64,000 nt of DNA from Methylobacterium planeticum (GCF_008806345.1 NZ_VZZJ01000018.1:1-64000), one strand, 5' to 3'; positions 36,839 through 46,026 are shown, counted from the stretch's first letter. Translations and numbers: made by a program. Notes: generated by a model from the letters alone, not told the origin.

Positions 36839-37315
36839 TCACGCGAGGGGTCTTGGTGGTTCCGGCAGGGTCTCGGGGCCGAGGCCGCCGCGGGCGGGAG
36901 CCTCGCGGGGGCGGCGCGCCACGTGCCGGCCCCCCCGGGGAGGCAGGATCGGGGCGCCGGTCAGGATGCCGGTGGCGCAGCAGGCGAGCGTGCCGCAGCA
37001 GGCGTCGCGGCAGGCCCCCGGACAGCAGGCCGCGCCCTTCGTCGGCGCGAGCGAGGCGAGGGCGGCGACGGGCACGGTGGCCTTGCCGGACAGGAAGGGG
37101 CCGGGCGCGAAGAGATCCGGCGCGGACTCGCCCGACGTGAGCTTCGGGCGCATCGCGACGGCGGCCGGCGCCGCCCGCGTCTCCGCCGCCGCCGCCGGAG
37201 GGGCGTGGTGGTGGGCATGGCCCTCGTGCGCCTCGACCGCGCCCGCGCCGAGCGCGGCGACGATCATCACGATCATCGTCGCCAGCAGGCGCGCGAGGGG
37301 TCGGGCAAGGTTCAT
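36839..37315 (-). CDS. Cys- and His-rich exported protein of the metal operon
   Basis: 158 residues from the ATG at 37315 (MNLARPLARLLATMIVMIV) with a signal peptide ending near VEAHEG. HEGHAHHHAP directly follows cleavage, and CCPGACRDACCGTLACC lies near residues 112-128, with seven cysteines in 17 residues. Such a Cys/His cluster suggests binding of a soft metal (copper, silver, mercury) or zinc. It sits between the MFS and adaptor genes on the same strand, so it may buffer or hand over metal. No family recognised. Confidence 0.7.
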   Translation of the reverse strand: MNLARPLARLLATMIVMIVAALGAGAVEAHEGHAHHHAPPAAAAETRAAPAAVAMRPKLTSGESAPDLFAPGPFLSGKATVPVAALASLAPTKGAACCPGACRDACCGTLACCATGILTGAPILPPRGGRHVARRPREAPARGGLGPETLPEPPRPLA

Positions 37316-37359
37316 GCGCCCACGGTAGCGCATCTCGCGCGGGCGGGGAATATCGGGCC

Positions 37360-38535
37360 TCACCGGGCACGCCAGAGCAGGCCGACGAGACCGAGATTGG
37401 CAAGCGCGAGCACGACGAGGAGCCCGAACAGGGCATCGGGCCCGCCCCGCGCCAGCACGACGGCGCCCAGGGTCGGGGCCAGGGCCTGCGCCACCAGCCC
37501 CGGCCGGGCGAGGCGCCCGACCAGGGCCGCGTAGCGCTCCGGGCCGAACAGGGCGAGGGGCACCGTACCCCGGGCGATCGAGTAGATGCCGTTGCCGGCC
37601 CCGTAGAGCATCAGCGCCAGGGCGACGGCGGGCAGGCCCGCGGCCAGCAGGGCGATGCCGAGCGCCACGAGGCTCATGGCCGCCGTCAGGGTCCAGAGCG
37701 GGTGGTGCCGGCCGCGCCCCGCCATCTCGACCACCCGCGCCGCCACCTGCGCGGGGCCGATCAGCGCCCCGAAGGAGACCGCCGCCGCGAGCGCCACCCC
37801 GCGGGCCTGCAGCAGGCTGAGGAGGTGGACCGAGAGCAGGCTCATCACGGTGCCGCCGAGGATCAGCACCCCCGCAAAGGTCAGGAAGGCGCGCCGTTCC
37901 GCCGGCGCGAGGGCGATCCCCGGCGCGAGCCCCGCGCCCGGCCCCGTCTCGACCGGCGGCACCGCCGGGACGGCGAGGAGCACCAGCGGCAGCGACACGG
38001 CGAGTTGCAGCCCCGCATAGGTGAAGCAGGCGCCCCGCCAGCCCCCGTGCTGGACGAGGAAGGCCGAGAGCGGCCAGCTCACCGTGCTGGCGAAGCCGCC
38101 CCACAGGGTCAGGGTGGTGATGGCCGGCCGCGCCTCCGCCCCGTAGAGCCGCCCGAGGGTGGCGAAGGCGGGGTCGTACAGGCCCGTCCCCATGCCGAGG
38201 CCGAGCAGGATCCAGGCGCCGACGAAGACCGGCAGGGCGGGGGCGAGGCCGAGGAGCACGAGCCCCGCCGCCATGACGAGGGCCGAGAAGGCCAGGACCG
38301 GCCGCCCGCCCCGCCGCCCGATCCGGGCTCCGACGCGGGGCGAGACAAGCCCGGCGACGAGCAGGCCGAGGGAGAGGCCGCCGATGATCCAGACCGTCGG
38401 CCACCCCGTCTCCGCCGCGATCGGCCCCGCCAGCACGGCGAGCAGGTAGAAGGACGAGCCCCAGGACAGGATCTCGAACACCCCGAGGGCGCTGATGACC
38501 GCGAGGCGGGAGCGGCCGCGGGGATCGGGGGTCAT
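37360..38535 (-). CDS. MFS transporter, first gene of the metal-efflux operon
   Basis: 391 residues with about 12 hydrophobic segments. FEILSWGSSFYLLAVLAGPI and GARIGRRGGRPVLAFSALVMAA are typical of the nitrate/oxalate-like and CynX-type MFS groups. RNRISRGT-like loops occur in the second half. It is encoded 44 bases upstream of the Cys/His-rich gene in the same orientation, so it may be co-transcribed with the efflux genes, but substrate linkage to metal is only contextual. Confidence 0.8.
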   Translation of the reverse strand: MTPDPRGRSRLAVISALGVFEILSWGSSFYLLAVLAGPIAAETGWPTVWIIGGLSLGLLVAGLVSPRVGARIGRRGGRPVLAFSALVMAAGLVLLGLAPALPVFVGAWILLGLGMGTGLYDPAFATLGRLYGAEARPAITTLTLWGGFASTVSWPLSAFLVQHGGWRGACFTYAGLQLAVSLPLVLLAVPAVPPVETGPGAGLAPGIALAPAERRAFLTFAGVLILGGTVMSLLSVHLLSLLQARGVALAAAVSFGALIGPAQVAARVVEMAGRGRHHPLWTLTAAMSLVALGIALLAAGLPAVALALMLYGAGNGIYSIARGTVPLALFGPERYAALVGRLARPGLVAQALAPTLGAVVLARGGPDALFGLLVVLALANLGLVGLLWRAR

Positions 38536-38713
38536 GAGGCCTGCGGTTCCCGGAGCGAGATTCCCGAGCCGGCAAACCGCCTCGGCGCGGCCCCACCCTT
38601 AACCCGGCCGGCCCTGACGCCCCAACCCTTCCGGAACCCGATCCGGCCCCCGCCCGTTTGCGGGTCTTCACCTTCCCCGAACCGTCCACTCGGATCACGA
38701 GAGGAGATCGATC

Positions 38714-38962
38714 GTGAAGCAACGCGCATTCCTGATGAGTGCCGGCCTCGGCGCCGCCCTGCTGCTGGCCCCCTCGGCCCAGGCCTACGAGTGGGGTGGC
38801 GGCTCCTGCGTCGGCTACGGCTGCGTCCGTGCCCTGCACGAGGACGGGTATCGCCCGGCCCGCGCCTATCGCTACGAGGAGCGGCGGCCGGACGTGCGGA
38901 TCATCGAGCGCCGCCGCGACCTGCGCGACGCCGAGGATTGGGACGAGGACGAGGAGGATTGA
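38714..38962 (+). CDS. small exported protein with acidic tail
   Basis: 82 residues, GTG start at 38714 with an AGGAG site. Signal peptide MKQRAFLMSAGLGAALLLAP, cleavage near AQAYE. The mature part has Cys-x5-Cys (CVGYGC), then an Arg/Tyr-rich middle and a run of Asp/Glu at the end (DWDEDEED). No family recognised. Confidence 0.6.
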   Translation: MKQRAFLMSAGLGAALLLAPSAQAYEWGGGSCVGYGCVRALHEDGYRPARAYRYEERRPDVRIIERRRDLRDAEDWDEDEED

Positions 38963-39236
38963 GGGTCCGCGGTCACCGGATCCCTCGATCCTGTGATCCG
39001 ATGCGATGCCGGCCCGATCCGTCCGGGCCGGCTCGACCGGCGCGGCGTTGCGGGCAGGCCGCGCTGAGGACCGGTGCGGATGTCCTGCAACGCGCGCGCG
39101 GATCACCGCGCGACCGGGCTCCGCATGTGCGCTCCGTCACCACGAGAAATCGGCCCCCATGCGACGCAATCTCGGCGCAACGGTCGTTCGCTCGGAACGG
39201 CGGCGTCGCGGGCCTCGGGGCCGGTGGGAGGGGCGC

Positions 39237-39329
39237 ATGGTAACCGACATGCAATTTCGGCGGATCTGCTTCGTGGTCTTCGCCATGGGGCTCGCCACCG
39301 CGCCGCTCCTGAACACGCTGCTGCCCTGA
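39237..39329 (+). CDS. 30-residue membrane peptide (tentative)
   Basis: MVTDMQFRRICFVVFAMGL followed by a short hydrophobic end. GGGAGGGG lies 5-6 bases before the ATG. One transmembrane helix. Supported only by the ribosome site and hydrophobicity. Confidence 0.35.
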   Translation: MVTDMQFRRICFVVFAMGLATAPLLNTLLP

Positions 39330-39436
39330 GCCGGCGCCCCGCCCAGCGGGTTTGCGCGTCGTCGCGTTGCGCGTTGCCGATGGGCCGTCCTTCCGCCTAG
39401 GCTCAGGCGGAGAGGCCGCGGAGGGCGGGCGAGGCG

Positions 39437-39772
39437 ATGGCGGAGAGACCGGGCCCCCGTCGGGAGCCGAGGATGGGCGGATTGTCCCTCCACATCCTGC
39501 CGACCGCCGGCACGATGATCGGGATCTGCACCACCCTGATCGGGCTCGTGAAGATCGCCGAGGCGCAGATCGGCCCGAGCCATGTCGACGAGTATTTCGG
39601 GCTCGCGGCGCTGCTGTTCCTGGCGAGCGCCCTCGCCTCCTACCTGTCCATGCGGGATCTGACCGGCAACCGCCTCGGCGCCAGGCTCGAGCGGGTGGCC
39701 GATCTCTGCTTCATGGCCGGGCTGATCACGCTCTCGGTGATCTCGCTGCTCTTCGCCTACGAGACGATCTGA
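39437..39772 (+). CDS. small integral membrane protein
   Basis: 111 residues (start at 39437 or at 39473). About three hydrophobic helices: LPTAGTMIGICTTLIGLVKI, FGLAALLFLASALASYL and ADLCFMAGLITLSVISLLFA. No recognised family. Ends 10 bases before the convergent pleD stop. Confidence 0.65.
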   Translation: MAERPGPRREPRMGGLSLHILPTAGTMIGICTTLIGLVKIAEAQIGPSHVDEYFGLAALLFLASALASYLSMRDLTGNRLGARLERVADLCFMAGLITLSVISLLFAYETI

Positions 39773-39781
39773 GGCCCCGCC

Positions 39782-41155
39782 TCACGCGGCCTGCGCCTCG
39801 ACCCGGTTCCGGCCCGCGGCCTTGGCGCGGTAGAGGGCGAGGTCGGCCCGCTTGAGCATGTCGCCCGCCGTGACGTCGGCGGGATCGCGCACCGCCACCC
39901 CGATCGAGACCGTGACGCCGACGCTGCGGGTCGCGCGCTGCACCGAGAAGGGCAGCATCTCGATCCGCTCGCGGATGCGCTCGGCGATGAGCTGCGCCTC
40001 GGGCAGCCCGACCTCGGGCAGGATGATCACGACCTCCTCGCCGCCGTAGCGGGCGACGATGTCGATGCCGCGGGTGTGCAGGCGGATGCGCTCCGCGAAG
40101 GTGCGCAGCACCTCGTCGCCCGCCTCGTGCCCGAAGGTGTCGTTGATCGACTTGAAGCGGTCGATGTCGAGGATCAGGGCCGCCACCGGGCGCTGGCGCA
40201 TCACCGCCTCGCCGAACAGCGTGCCGAGATGGCTGTCGAGGTAGCGCCGGTTGTGCAGGCCCGTGAGCCCGTCCGTGACGGCAAGCTCCATCGACGCCTG
40301 GACGGCGCCGCGCAGCACCTCCGAGAAGCGCTTGCGGCGCACCTGGGTGCGCACCCGGGCGACGAGCTCGTTCCGGTCGACGGGGCGCAGCAGGTAATCG
40401 TGCACGCCGAAATCGAGGCCGCGGACGATCCGGGCCCGGTCGTGCGGCTCGGCCAGCATGATCAGCGGCACCGTCCGGGTGCGGTCGAGGGAGCGGAGCT
40501 GGCTGCACAGGCGCAGGCCGTCGAAGCCCTCGAGGTCGAGGCTGACCAGGATCGCGTCGAAGGGCGCGTCGGTCGCGGTCAGCAGGGCCTGGTGCGGGTC
40601 GGCCTCGACCGTCACGACGTGGTGCTGGCCGAGGGCGGCGGCCATGCGCTCGGCCGAGCCGCGCCGGTCCTCGACCATCAGGACGCTGGCGTTGAGCCCG
40701 GTCTCGGCGGTGGCGACGGCGAGCGGGTCGCCCATGCCGAAATCGCGTGACGCCATGGCGCGGCTGCGCAGCTCGTCCGTCACCGCCTTGAGGCGCACGA
40801 GGCTGCGCACCCGGGCGAACAGGGCGGTGTCGTCGACGGGCTTCGTCAGGAAGTCGTCGGCGCCGGCATCGAGGCCGCGCAGGCGGTCCGAGGGCTGGTC
40901 GAGGGCGGTGACCATCACGACGGGCAGGTGGGCGGTGACGGGGTTGTTCTTGAGGTGGCGGCAGACCTCGAACCCGTCCATGCCGGGCATCATCACGTCG
41001 AGGAGGACGATGTCGCAGAGGCCCTTCTCGCAGATCGCGATCGCGTCCGGCCCGTTCATGGCCGCGATGACGTCGAAATATTCCAGCGAGAGCTTCGTCT
41101 CGAGGAGCTTCACGTTGGGAAACAGATCATCGACGATCAGGACACGGGCCGACAT
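39782..41155 (-). CDS. pleD: PleD-type response regulator diguanylate cyclase
   Basis: 457 residues with the PleD layout. The first receiver has Asp53 in LLDVMMPGMDG, the second (adaptor) receiver spans about 155-275, and the GGDEF domain has an active GGEEV (ARYGGEEVVI). An inhibitory RxxD site (RGID) lies five residues before it, giving product feedback. Phosphorylation drives dimerisation and cyclic-di-GMP synthesis at the cell pole during the motile-to-stalked or equivalent transition in Caulobacter. The gene follows divK by 70 bases, the conserved divK-pleD order. Confidence 0.95.
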   Translation of the reverse strand: MSARVLIVDDLFPNVKLLETKLSLEYFDVIAAMNGPDAIAICEKGLCDIVLLDVMMPGMDGFEVCRHLKNNPVTAHLPVVMVTALDQPSDRLRGLDAGADDFLTKPVDDTALFARVRSLVRLKAVTDELRSRAMASRDFGMGDPLAVATAETGLNASVLMVEDRRGSAERMAAALGQHHVVTVEADPHQALLTATDAPFDAILVSLDLEGFDGLRLCSQLRSLDRTRTVPLIMLAEPHDRARIVRGLDFGVHDYLLRPVDRNELVARVRTQVRRKRFSEVLRGAVQASMELAVTDGLTGLHNRRYLDSHLGTLFGEAVMRQRPVAALILDIDRFKSINDTFGHEAGDEVLRTFAERIRLHTRGIDIVARYGGEEVVIILPEVGLPEAQLIAERIRERIEMLPFSVQRATRSVGVTVSIGVAVRDPADVTAGDMLKRADLALYRAKAAGRNRVEAQAA

Positions 41156-41225
41156 CGTTTCTCGCGTTCAAGTTGCGTAACGACGAGTCCGACCCGTTGT
41201 GCGAGCACAGACTATCAACCGACGG

Positions 41226-41600
41226 TCATCGGCTCTCGTCAAGATACGTACGAACCGTTGCCAAAAACTTCGCGACCGAGATCGGCTTCGACAAATAGGC
41301 CTCGCACCCGCCTTCACGAATGCGTTCCTCGTCACCCTTCATGGCGAAGGCCGTGATGGCGATGACCGGGATGTCCTTGAGGTCGTCGTCCTCCTTCAGC
41401 CACTTGGTGACCTCGAGCCCCGAGACCTCGGGCAGCTGGATGTCCATCAGGATCAGGTCGGGGTGGTGCGCCCGGGCGAGCCCGATCGCCTCGATCCCGT
41501 TGGCGGTCTTGAGGGTGGCGTAGCCGTGCGCTTCGAGGAGATCGTTGAAGAGCTTCATATTCAGCTCATTGTCCTCAACGATGAGCACCGTCTTCTTCAT
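41226..41600 (-). CDS. divK: DivK single-domain cell-cycle response regulator
   Basis: 124 residues from the ATG at 41600 (MKKTVLIVEDNELNMKLFN). A lone receiver domain with Asp53 in LILMDIQLPEVSG and Lys in YLSKPI. Sequence and coupling to pleD identify DivK, which in Caulobacter and Brucella controls DivJ/PleC/DivL and thereby CtrA. A longer frame to 41693 exists but overlaps the divergent DUF3572 gene. Confidence 0.95.
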   Translation of the reverse strand: MKKTVLIVEDNELNMKLFNDLLEAHGYATLKTANGIEAIGLARAHHPDLILMDIQLPEVSGLEVTKWLKEDDDLKDIPVIAITAFAMKGDEERIREGGCEAYLSKPISVAKFLATVRTYLDESR

Positions 41601-41676
41601 GGCCCATTGTTCCCGGCGCGCACGCTGCTCATTCTTTACGGACTGTTCGTCCGTCCGCCCGCCTTGTAAGTGATAC

Positions 41677-41976
41677 ATGTTGATGAAACGCAAACCCGTT
41701 CAAGGTGATGATTCCGCTGAGCGCCTCGCGCTCGACGTCCTGGGCTGGCTCGTGGCCGACGAGGACCGGCTGTTTCCGTTCCTGAACGCGACCGGCCTCA
41801 CCCCCGAGACCCTGCGGGCGAGCGCGGGGGAGCCGGGCTTCCTCGCGGGCGTCCTCGACCACGTGGTGGGGGACGAGAACGTGCTGACGGCCTGCGCCGG
41901 CGCCCTCGGCATCTCCCCGGAGGCGATCGCGACCGCCTGGCGCCGCCTCGGCCCCCCGGAGCCGGAGGATTTCTGA
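41677..41976 (+). CDS. DUF3572 family protein
   Basis: 99 residues beginning MLMKRKPVQGDDSAERLALD (the second ATG at 41683 also possible). LALDVLGWLVADEDRLFPFLNATGL and FLAGVLDHVVGDENVLTACAGALG are DUF3572 hallmarks. It is divergent from divK, the usual position in alphaproteobacteria, so a shared promoter region of under 80 bases controls both. Function unknown. Confidence 0.9.
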   Translation: MLMKRKPVQGDDSAERLALDVLGWLVADEDRLFPFLNATGLTPETLRASAGEPGFLAGVLDHVVGDENVLTACAGALGISPEAIATAWRRLGPPEPEDF

Positions 41977-42018
41977 GGGCGCTCGCCCCGTCCCGGCGCC
42001 CCGGGAGGGCGGGCCGCC

Positions 42019-42909
42019 TCAGGGCGTGCAGGGGGTGCCCTGGATCTTGTCGATGTCGAGGCGGGTCATGTCGCCCAGGATGGCGAAGTCGCCGTAATCG
42101 AGCTTGAGGGCGCCGCTGACGCCGTTCTCGTAGAGGTCGAAGGTGAGGGTGTAGATCGGGGTGCGCTCGCCCTCCCCTTGCGTGAAGTAGCTCAGCGTCA
42201 CGGGCCAGTGCGCCACCGCCGCCATCGGGCCGTCGCGCAGGGGCTTGTCGCGCTCGCTGCCCGCCGCGTTCGTCGGGGCCGCGACCTGGCGCCCGATCAC
42301 CGCGAGGGTGTCGTAGACCTTGCGGCCGTCGTCCGAGCCGTCGAAGACCTTGGCGGAGAGCGTGGTCTCGCCCGCGCGCGCGGCCTCGACGAGGCGGCGC
42401 ATGTGCAGGCTCGGGAACAGGACCGGGCCCTTCTCGCCGATCTGGTCGCGCTTGGGTTCCTTGATGCGCACCTTCAGGCCCTCCGCCCCGGCATCGGCCG
42501 TGCCGTCGATCGACGGGCTCGGGACGCCGTTGAGCACCGTGGTGGTCTTGAAGCGGAAATCGTGGCCGTCCGCGCTCTCGAAGGTGGTGTTGCGCAGGTC
42601 CGAGGTGCGGTTGCCGGTCTCGCCGCTGTCGAGCACCGTCACCTGCCGGGTCTGCATCGTGTAGCCCTTGCAGGCATCGCCCTTGAAATCGATGACGATC
42701 CGCCCGCGCGCGCTCTCGACCGCACGGGTGCCGCCGCTCGAGGAGAGCGCGAGGTCGTAGACCGCGCGGTGGCTCGCCAGGGCCACCGCCGCGGCGGCCT
42801 TCCGGGCGTCCCCGGTCGCGGGGGCGGCCGCGGGCGCCGCGGGGGCGGCCCCGGCCCATCCGGTGACCAGGCCGGCGGCGAGGAGGCGGGCGGAGGTGCG
42901 CAGCGTCAT
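42019..42909 (-). CDS. eipB: EipB-like envelope-integrity protein (DUF1849)
   Basis: 296 residues from the ATG at 42909, with a signal peptide (MTLRTSARLLAAGLVTGWAG). Cys80 (GDACKGY) and Cys294 (GTPCTP) match the conserved disulfide of Brucella EipB. LALSSSGGTRAVESARGRIVIDF and the beta-spiral pattern fit DUF1849. A periplasmic factor needed for envelope integrity in Brucella. Convergent with DUF3572. Confidence 0.85.
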   Translation of the reverse strand: MTLRTSARLLAAGLVTGWAGAAPAAPAAAPATGDARKAAAAVALASHRAVYDLALSSSGGTRAVESARGRIVIDFKGDACKGYTMQTRQVTVLDSGETGNRTSDLRNTTFESADGHDFRFKTTTVLNGVPSPSIDGTADAGAEGLKVRIKEPKRDQIGEKGPVLFPSLHMRRLVEAARAGETTLSAKVFDGSDDGRKVYDTLAVIGRQVAAPTNAAGSERDKPLRDGPMAAVAHWPVTLSYFTQGEGERTPIYTLTFDLYENGVSGALKLDYGDFAILGDMTRLDIDKIQGTPCTP

Positions 42910-43019
42910 GGAATCTCCTGGATGATCCGGCCCGGGGCGGCTCCGGGCAGCGATCCGGCGCCCCGGCCGGGCCCACGGCAGATAGGATGCCGCCGGACCT
43001 GGGCAAAGTTCAGGCCGGA

Positions 43020-44873
43020 TCAGCGGTATCCCGCGGCCTGGAGCTCGAACAGCTCGGCGTAGCGCCGGCCGAGGGCCTGCAGCTCCGCGTGGGTGCCGGA
43101 CTCGATCACCCGGCCGTGCTCCAGCACGAGGATGCGGTCGGCCATGCGCACGGTGGAGAAGCGGTGCGAGATCAGCACCGCCGAGCGGCTCCGGGTGAGG
43201 TCGCGGAAGCGCTGGAACACCTCGTACTCGGCGCGCGCATCGAGGGCGGCGGTCGGCTCGTCGAGGATCAGGATGTCGGCCTCCCGCATGTAGGCGCGGG
43301 CGATGGCGATCTTCTGCCACTCGCCCCCCGAGAGGTCGACGCCGTCCTCGAAGCGCTTGCCGAGGGGCTGGTCGTAGCCGCGGGGCAGGCGCCGGATCAC
43401 GGCGTCGGCGAGGCTGCGCCCGGCCGCCTCGGCGATCCGGCCCGCATCCCCCCGCGCGTCAATGCGGCCCACCGCGACGTTCTCCGAGGCCGTCAGGTCG
43501 AAGCGCACGAAATCCTGGAAGATGACCCCGATGCGGGCCCGCAGGGCCTCGAGGTCGTAGGCGGCGAGCGGCCGGCCGTCGAGGAGGATGCGGCCCTCGA
43601 TGGGGTCGTAGAGCCGCGTCATCAGCTTGACGAGGGTGGTCTTGCCCGCCCCGTTCTCGCCGACGAGGGCCAGCACCTCGCCGGCCCGCAGGGTGAAGCT
43701 GAGATGGCGCAGGGCCCAGCCGCGGGCCCCCGGATAGCGGAAGCCGACGTCCTGGAAGACGAGGCCCTCCCGGATCGGCACCGGCATCGGCGCCGGATCG
43801 TCGGGGGAGCGGATCAGGGGCCGGACCTCGAAGAACGAGAACAGGTCCTCGAGATACTGCGCCTGCGAGGCGACGACGGAGACCCCGAGGAGCATGTCCT
43901 CGATCAGGCCGCGCAGGCGCTGGAACGAGCCGGCCAGGAAGGCGAGGTCGCCGATCGAGAACTGCCCCGCCACCGTTCGCCAGACGATGGCCGCGTAAGC
44001 GACGTAATAGGCCAGGGTCCCGAGGGCCGCGAAGGTGCCGCCCCAGGCCGCCCGGCGGATCATCAGGCTGCGGTTGTCGGCAAAGAGCTTCTGCGCGAGG
44101 GCGCCGAAGCGCTCGGTCAGGTAGCCGTTGAGGCCGAAGAGCTTGACCTCCTTGGCCGCCTCCACGCTGGCGCCGAGGTAGCGCAGGTAGTCGATCTGGC
44201 GCCGCTCGGGCGTGCGCGTCCAGGCCAGCCGGTAGCCCTGCCGGTTGAAGTACATCTCGTTCAGGAAGGCCGGAACCAGGGCGGCGGCGAGCAGCAGGAT
44301 CAGCCAGGGCGTGAAGGTGAGGAGCCCGACCGCGAAGGACGCCAGGGTGACGAGGTTCTGCCCGAGCCCGAAGACCTGCGCGATCAGGTTGGCCCGGCCC
44401 GTGACCTGCCGCCGGGCGCGCTCCAGCCGGTCCTGCTGGGCGCTGTCCTCGAACTGGGCGAGGTCGAGGGCCGCCGCGTGGCGCATCAGCCGGAGGGTCG
44501 CGGCGTTGCCGTAGAGGTCGGCGATGAGACCGTCCACCAGGGTGCCGAGCCGTCCGAGGAGGTCGGTCAGGATCGCGAGCCCGAGTTCGAGGCAGACGAG
44601 GCCGGCGAGGCGCGCGAGATGCGGGTCGGCGAGCCACGCCTCCGGGCCGACCGGCGTGACCCGGGGGCGGGCGTGCTCGGCCACGATCGCGTCGAGGATG
44701 AGCTTGGCGAGGTAGAGCATCAGCACCGGCAGGCAGGCGCGCACCAGCCGCAGGGCGAGGCTCGCGGCGAACAGGCGCGGGCTCGCGGCGTGGACCTGCC
44801 GGAACAGGGCCGGGAGGTAGCGCAGCGTGCCGGCGCGCTCGCGGAACCAGGCTCTGATCGCGGGGGACAGCAT
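43020..44873 (-). CDS. ABC exporter (membrane and ATPase domains fused)
   Basis: 617 residues from the ATG at 44873 (MLSPAIRAWFRERAGTLRY). The N-terminal transmembrane domain spans about residues 25-330. The ATPase domain has Walker A GENGAGKTTLVKL, Q-loop FQDFVRF, signature LSGGEWQKIAIARA, Walker B ILILDEPTAALD and H-loop ISHRFSTV. It is a half-transporter expected to dimerise; lipid, peptide or drug are all possible substrates. Single gene, no partner beside it. Confidence 0.92.
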   Translation of the reverse strand: MLSPAIRAWFRERAGTLRYLPALFRQVHAASPRLFAASLALRLVRACLPVLMLYLAKLILDAIVAEHARPRVTPVGPEAWLADPHLARLAGLVCLELGLAILTDLLGRLGTLVDGLIADLYGNAATLRLMRHAAALDLAQFEDSAQQDRLERARRQVTGRANLIAQVFGLGQNLVTLASFAVGLLTFTPWLILLLAAALVPAFLNEMYFNRQGYRLAWTRTPERRQIDYLRYLGASVEAAKEVKLFGLNGYLTERFGALAQKLFADNRSLMIRRAAWGGTFAALGTLAYYVAYAAIVWRTVAGQFSIGDLAFLAGSFQRLRGLIEDMLLGVSVVASQAQYLEDLFSFFEVRPLIRSPDDPAPMPVPIREGLVFQDVGFRYPGARGWALRHLSFTLRAGEVLALVGENGAGKTTLVKLMTRLYDPIEGRILLDGRPLAAYDLEALRARIGVIFQDFVRFDLTASENVAVGRIDARGDAGRIAEAAGRSLADAVIRRLPRGYDQPLGKRFEDGVDLSGGEWQKIAIARAYMREADILILDEPTAALDARAEYEVFQRFRDLTRSRSAVLISHRFSTVRMADRILVLEHGRVIESGTHAELQALGRRYAELFELQAAGYR

Positions 44874-45048
44874 CGGCGCCGACCATGGCGCCGGCCGGGC
44901 CTCGCGTCGATCCCGGCGCCTCGGACCTGCTGCCGCAGCCACGGCCGGACCGGCACCCACGCACAGGCAAAACGTCGGGCCGGTTTGCGGACGATCTGAT
45001 TATGCTTATGTTAACTAATCAGAAAATCTCGAACATCAGGGAGGCGCG

Positions 45049-45678
45049 ATGCTCAGCGGCTCAGCAGTCTTGCGGGTTTCGTTGCTGCTCATCGCGGCCG
45101 GCAGCCTCGCCGCACTGGTGCAATTCTACCGGCCCCAATCGGGGGGCGAGAGCACGCCCGCGCCGCGCGGCACCGCGCCGGCGCGGCCGATGCCGACCGA
45201 TCCGGGCCGCGGCGAGGTGCGGCGCGTCGAGCCGCCCCCCGCTGCGGCCCGGCCCCCCGCGCCCGCCCCTCCCCCGATGGCCGAGACCGCTCCGGCACCG
45301 GTGCCCAATCCGGCGCCAGTGCCGGTGCCGGCCCCGGCGCCGGTCCCCGAGATGCAGCCCGGCGACATGGCCCGGATCGCCCCGCCGCCTCGCACGGCCC
45401 CGCCCCCGCCCGCGGCCCCGCCGCCCGCGCCCGATACCGCCGTCACCGGGGGCGAGGCCGGCGAAGCGGTGGCGGAGGGGGCGAACCCGCGGGCCGTCTC
45501 CCTGGTCGACCTCAACACCGGCTCGCTCGCCGATCTCAACCGCCTGCGCGGCGGCGGCGCGATCGGGCGCGCCATCATCCAGCGCCGGCCCTACAACTCG
45601 GTGGACCAGCTCCTCAGCAAGCGTGTCCTCAGCCGCGCCACCTACGAGCGGATCAGGGATCAGGTCACCGTGCAGTGA
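45049..45678 (+). CDS. membrane-anchored helix-hairpin-helix protein with proline-rich linker
   Basis: 209 residues. One N-terminal membrane helix (VLRVSLLLIAAGSLAALVQF), then about 110 residues of Pro/Ala/Val-rich linker with repeated PAPVPxPAPAPVP. The C-terminal ComEA-like helix-hairpin-helix module (SLVDLNTGSLADLNRLRGGG, IQRRPYNSVDQLLSKRVLS) spans about residues 153-205. The C-terminal domain should bind DNA non-specifically and would sit outside the membrane, as in ComEA. AGGGAGG ribosome site, preceded by an AT-rich promoter-like stretch. Confidence 0.75.
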   Translation: MLSGSAVLRVSLLLIAAGSLAALVQFYRPQSGGESTPAPRGTAPARPMPTDPGRGEVRRVEPPPAAARPPAPAPPPMAETAPAPVPNPAPVPVPAPAPVPEMQPGDMARIAPPPRTAPPPPAAPPPAPDTAVTGGEAGEAVAEGANPRAVSLVDLNTGSLADLNRLRGGGAIGRAIIQRRPYNSVDQLLSKRVLSRATYERIRDQVTVQ

Positions 45679-45807
45679 TGCGGCCGGAGGCCCTGCGAAG
45701 GGCCGCGAAGTCGGGCCTGCGCTCTGGCGCGGCCCACGCGGCGTGCCTATGGTGCGGCAAGCGCGATCGAACGCAACGATCGCTCCGTCGCAGGCGAGGA
45801 CAGTCAC

Positions 45808-46026
45808 ATGCTCACCCAAACCGGCAGCAGCGCGATCCTGCGCGATGACCTGGGCGTTCAGGAGACCACGGAGACGGACAACATCGTCCGCTGGGACGGC
45901 GAGAAGCTCTACGTGGAGCACGACGTCTACCACAACGGGCAGCTCGTCCACCGCAAGTACCGCCGCAACGTCTCGGAGCCCGTCGCCCGGGCGCTCCTCG
46001 CCCTGGTCAACCGCGCCAAGCAATGA
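45808..46026 (+). CDS. hypothetical protein coupled to the DUF3016 gene
   Basis: 72 residues (MLTQTGSSAILRDDLGVQE). Segment LYVEHDVYHNGQLVHRKYRRN looks like beta-strands. No signal peptide. Its TGA overlaps the ATG of the next gene (ATGA), so the two are translationally coupled. Not recognised. Confidence 0.65.
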   Translation: MLTQTGSSAILRDDLGVQETTETDNIVRWDGEKLYVEHDVYHNGQLVHRKYRRNVSEPVARALLALVNRAKQ

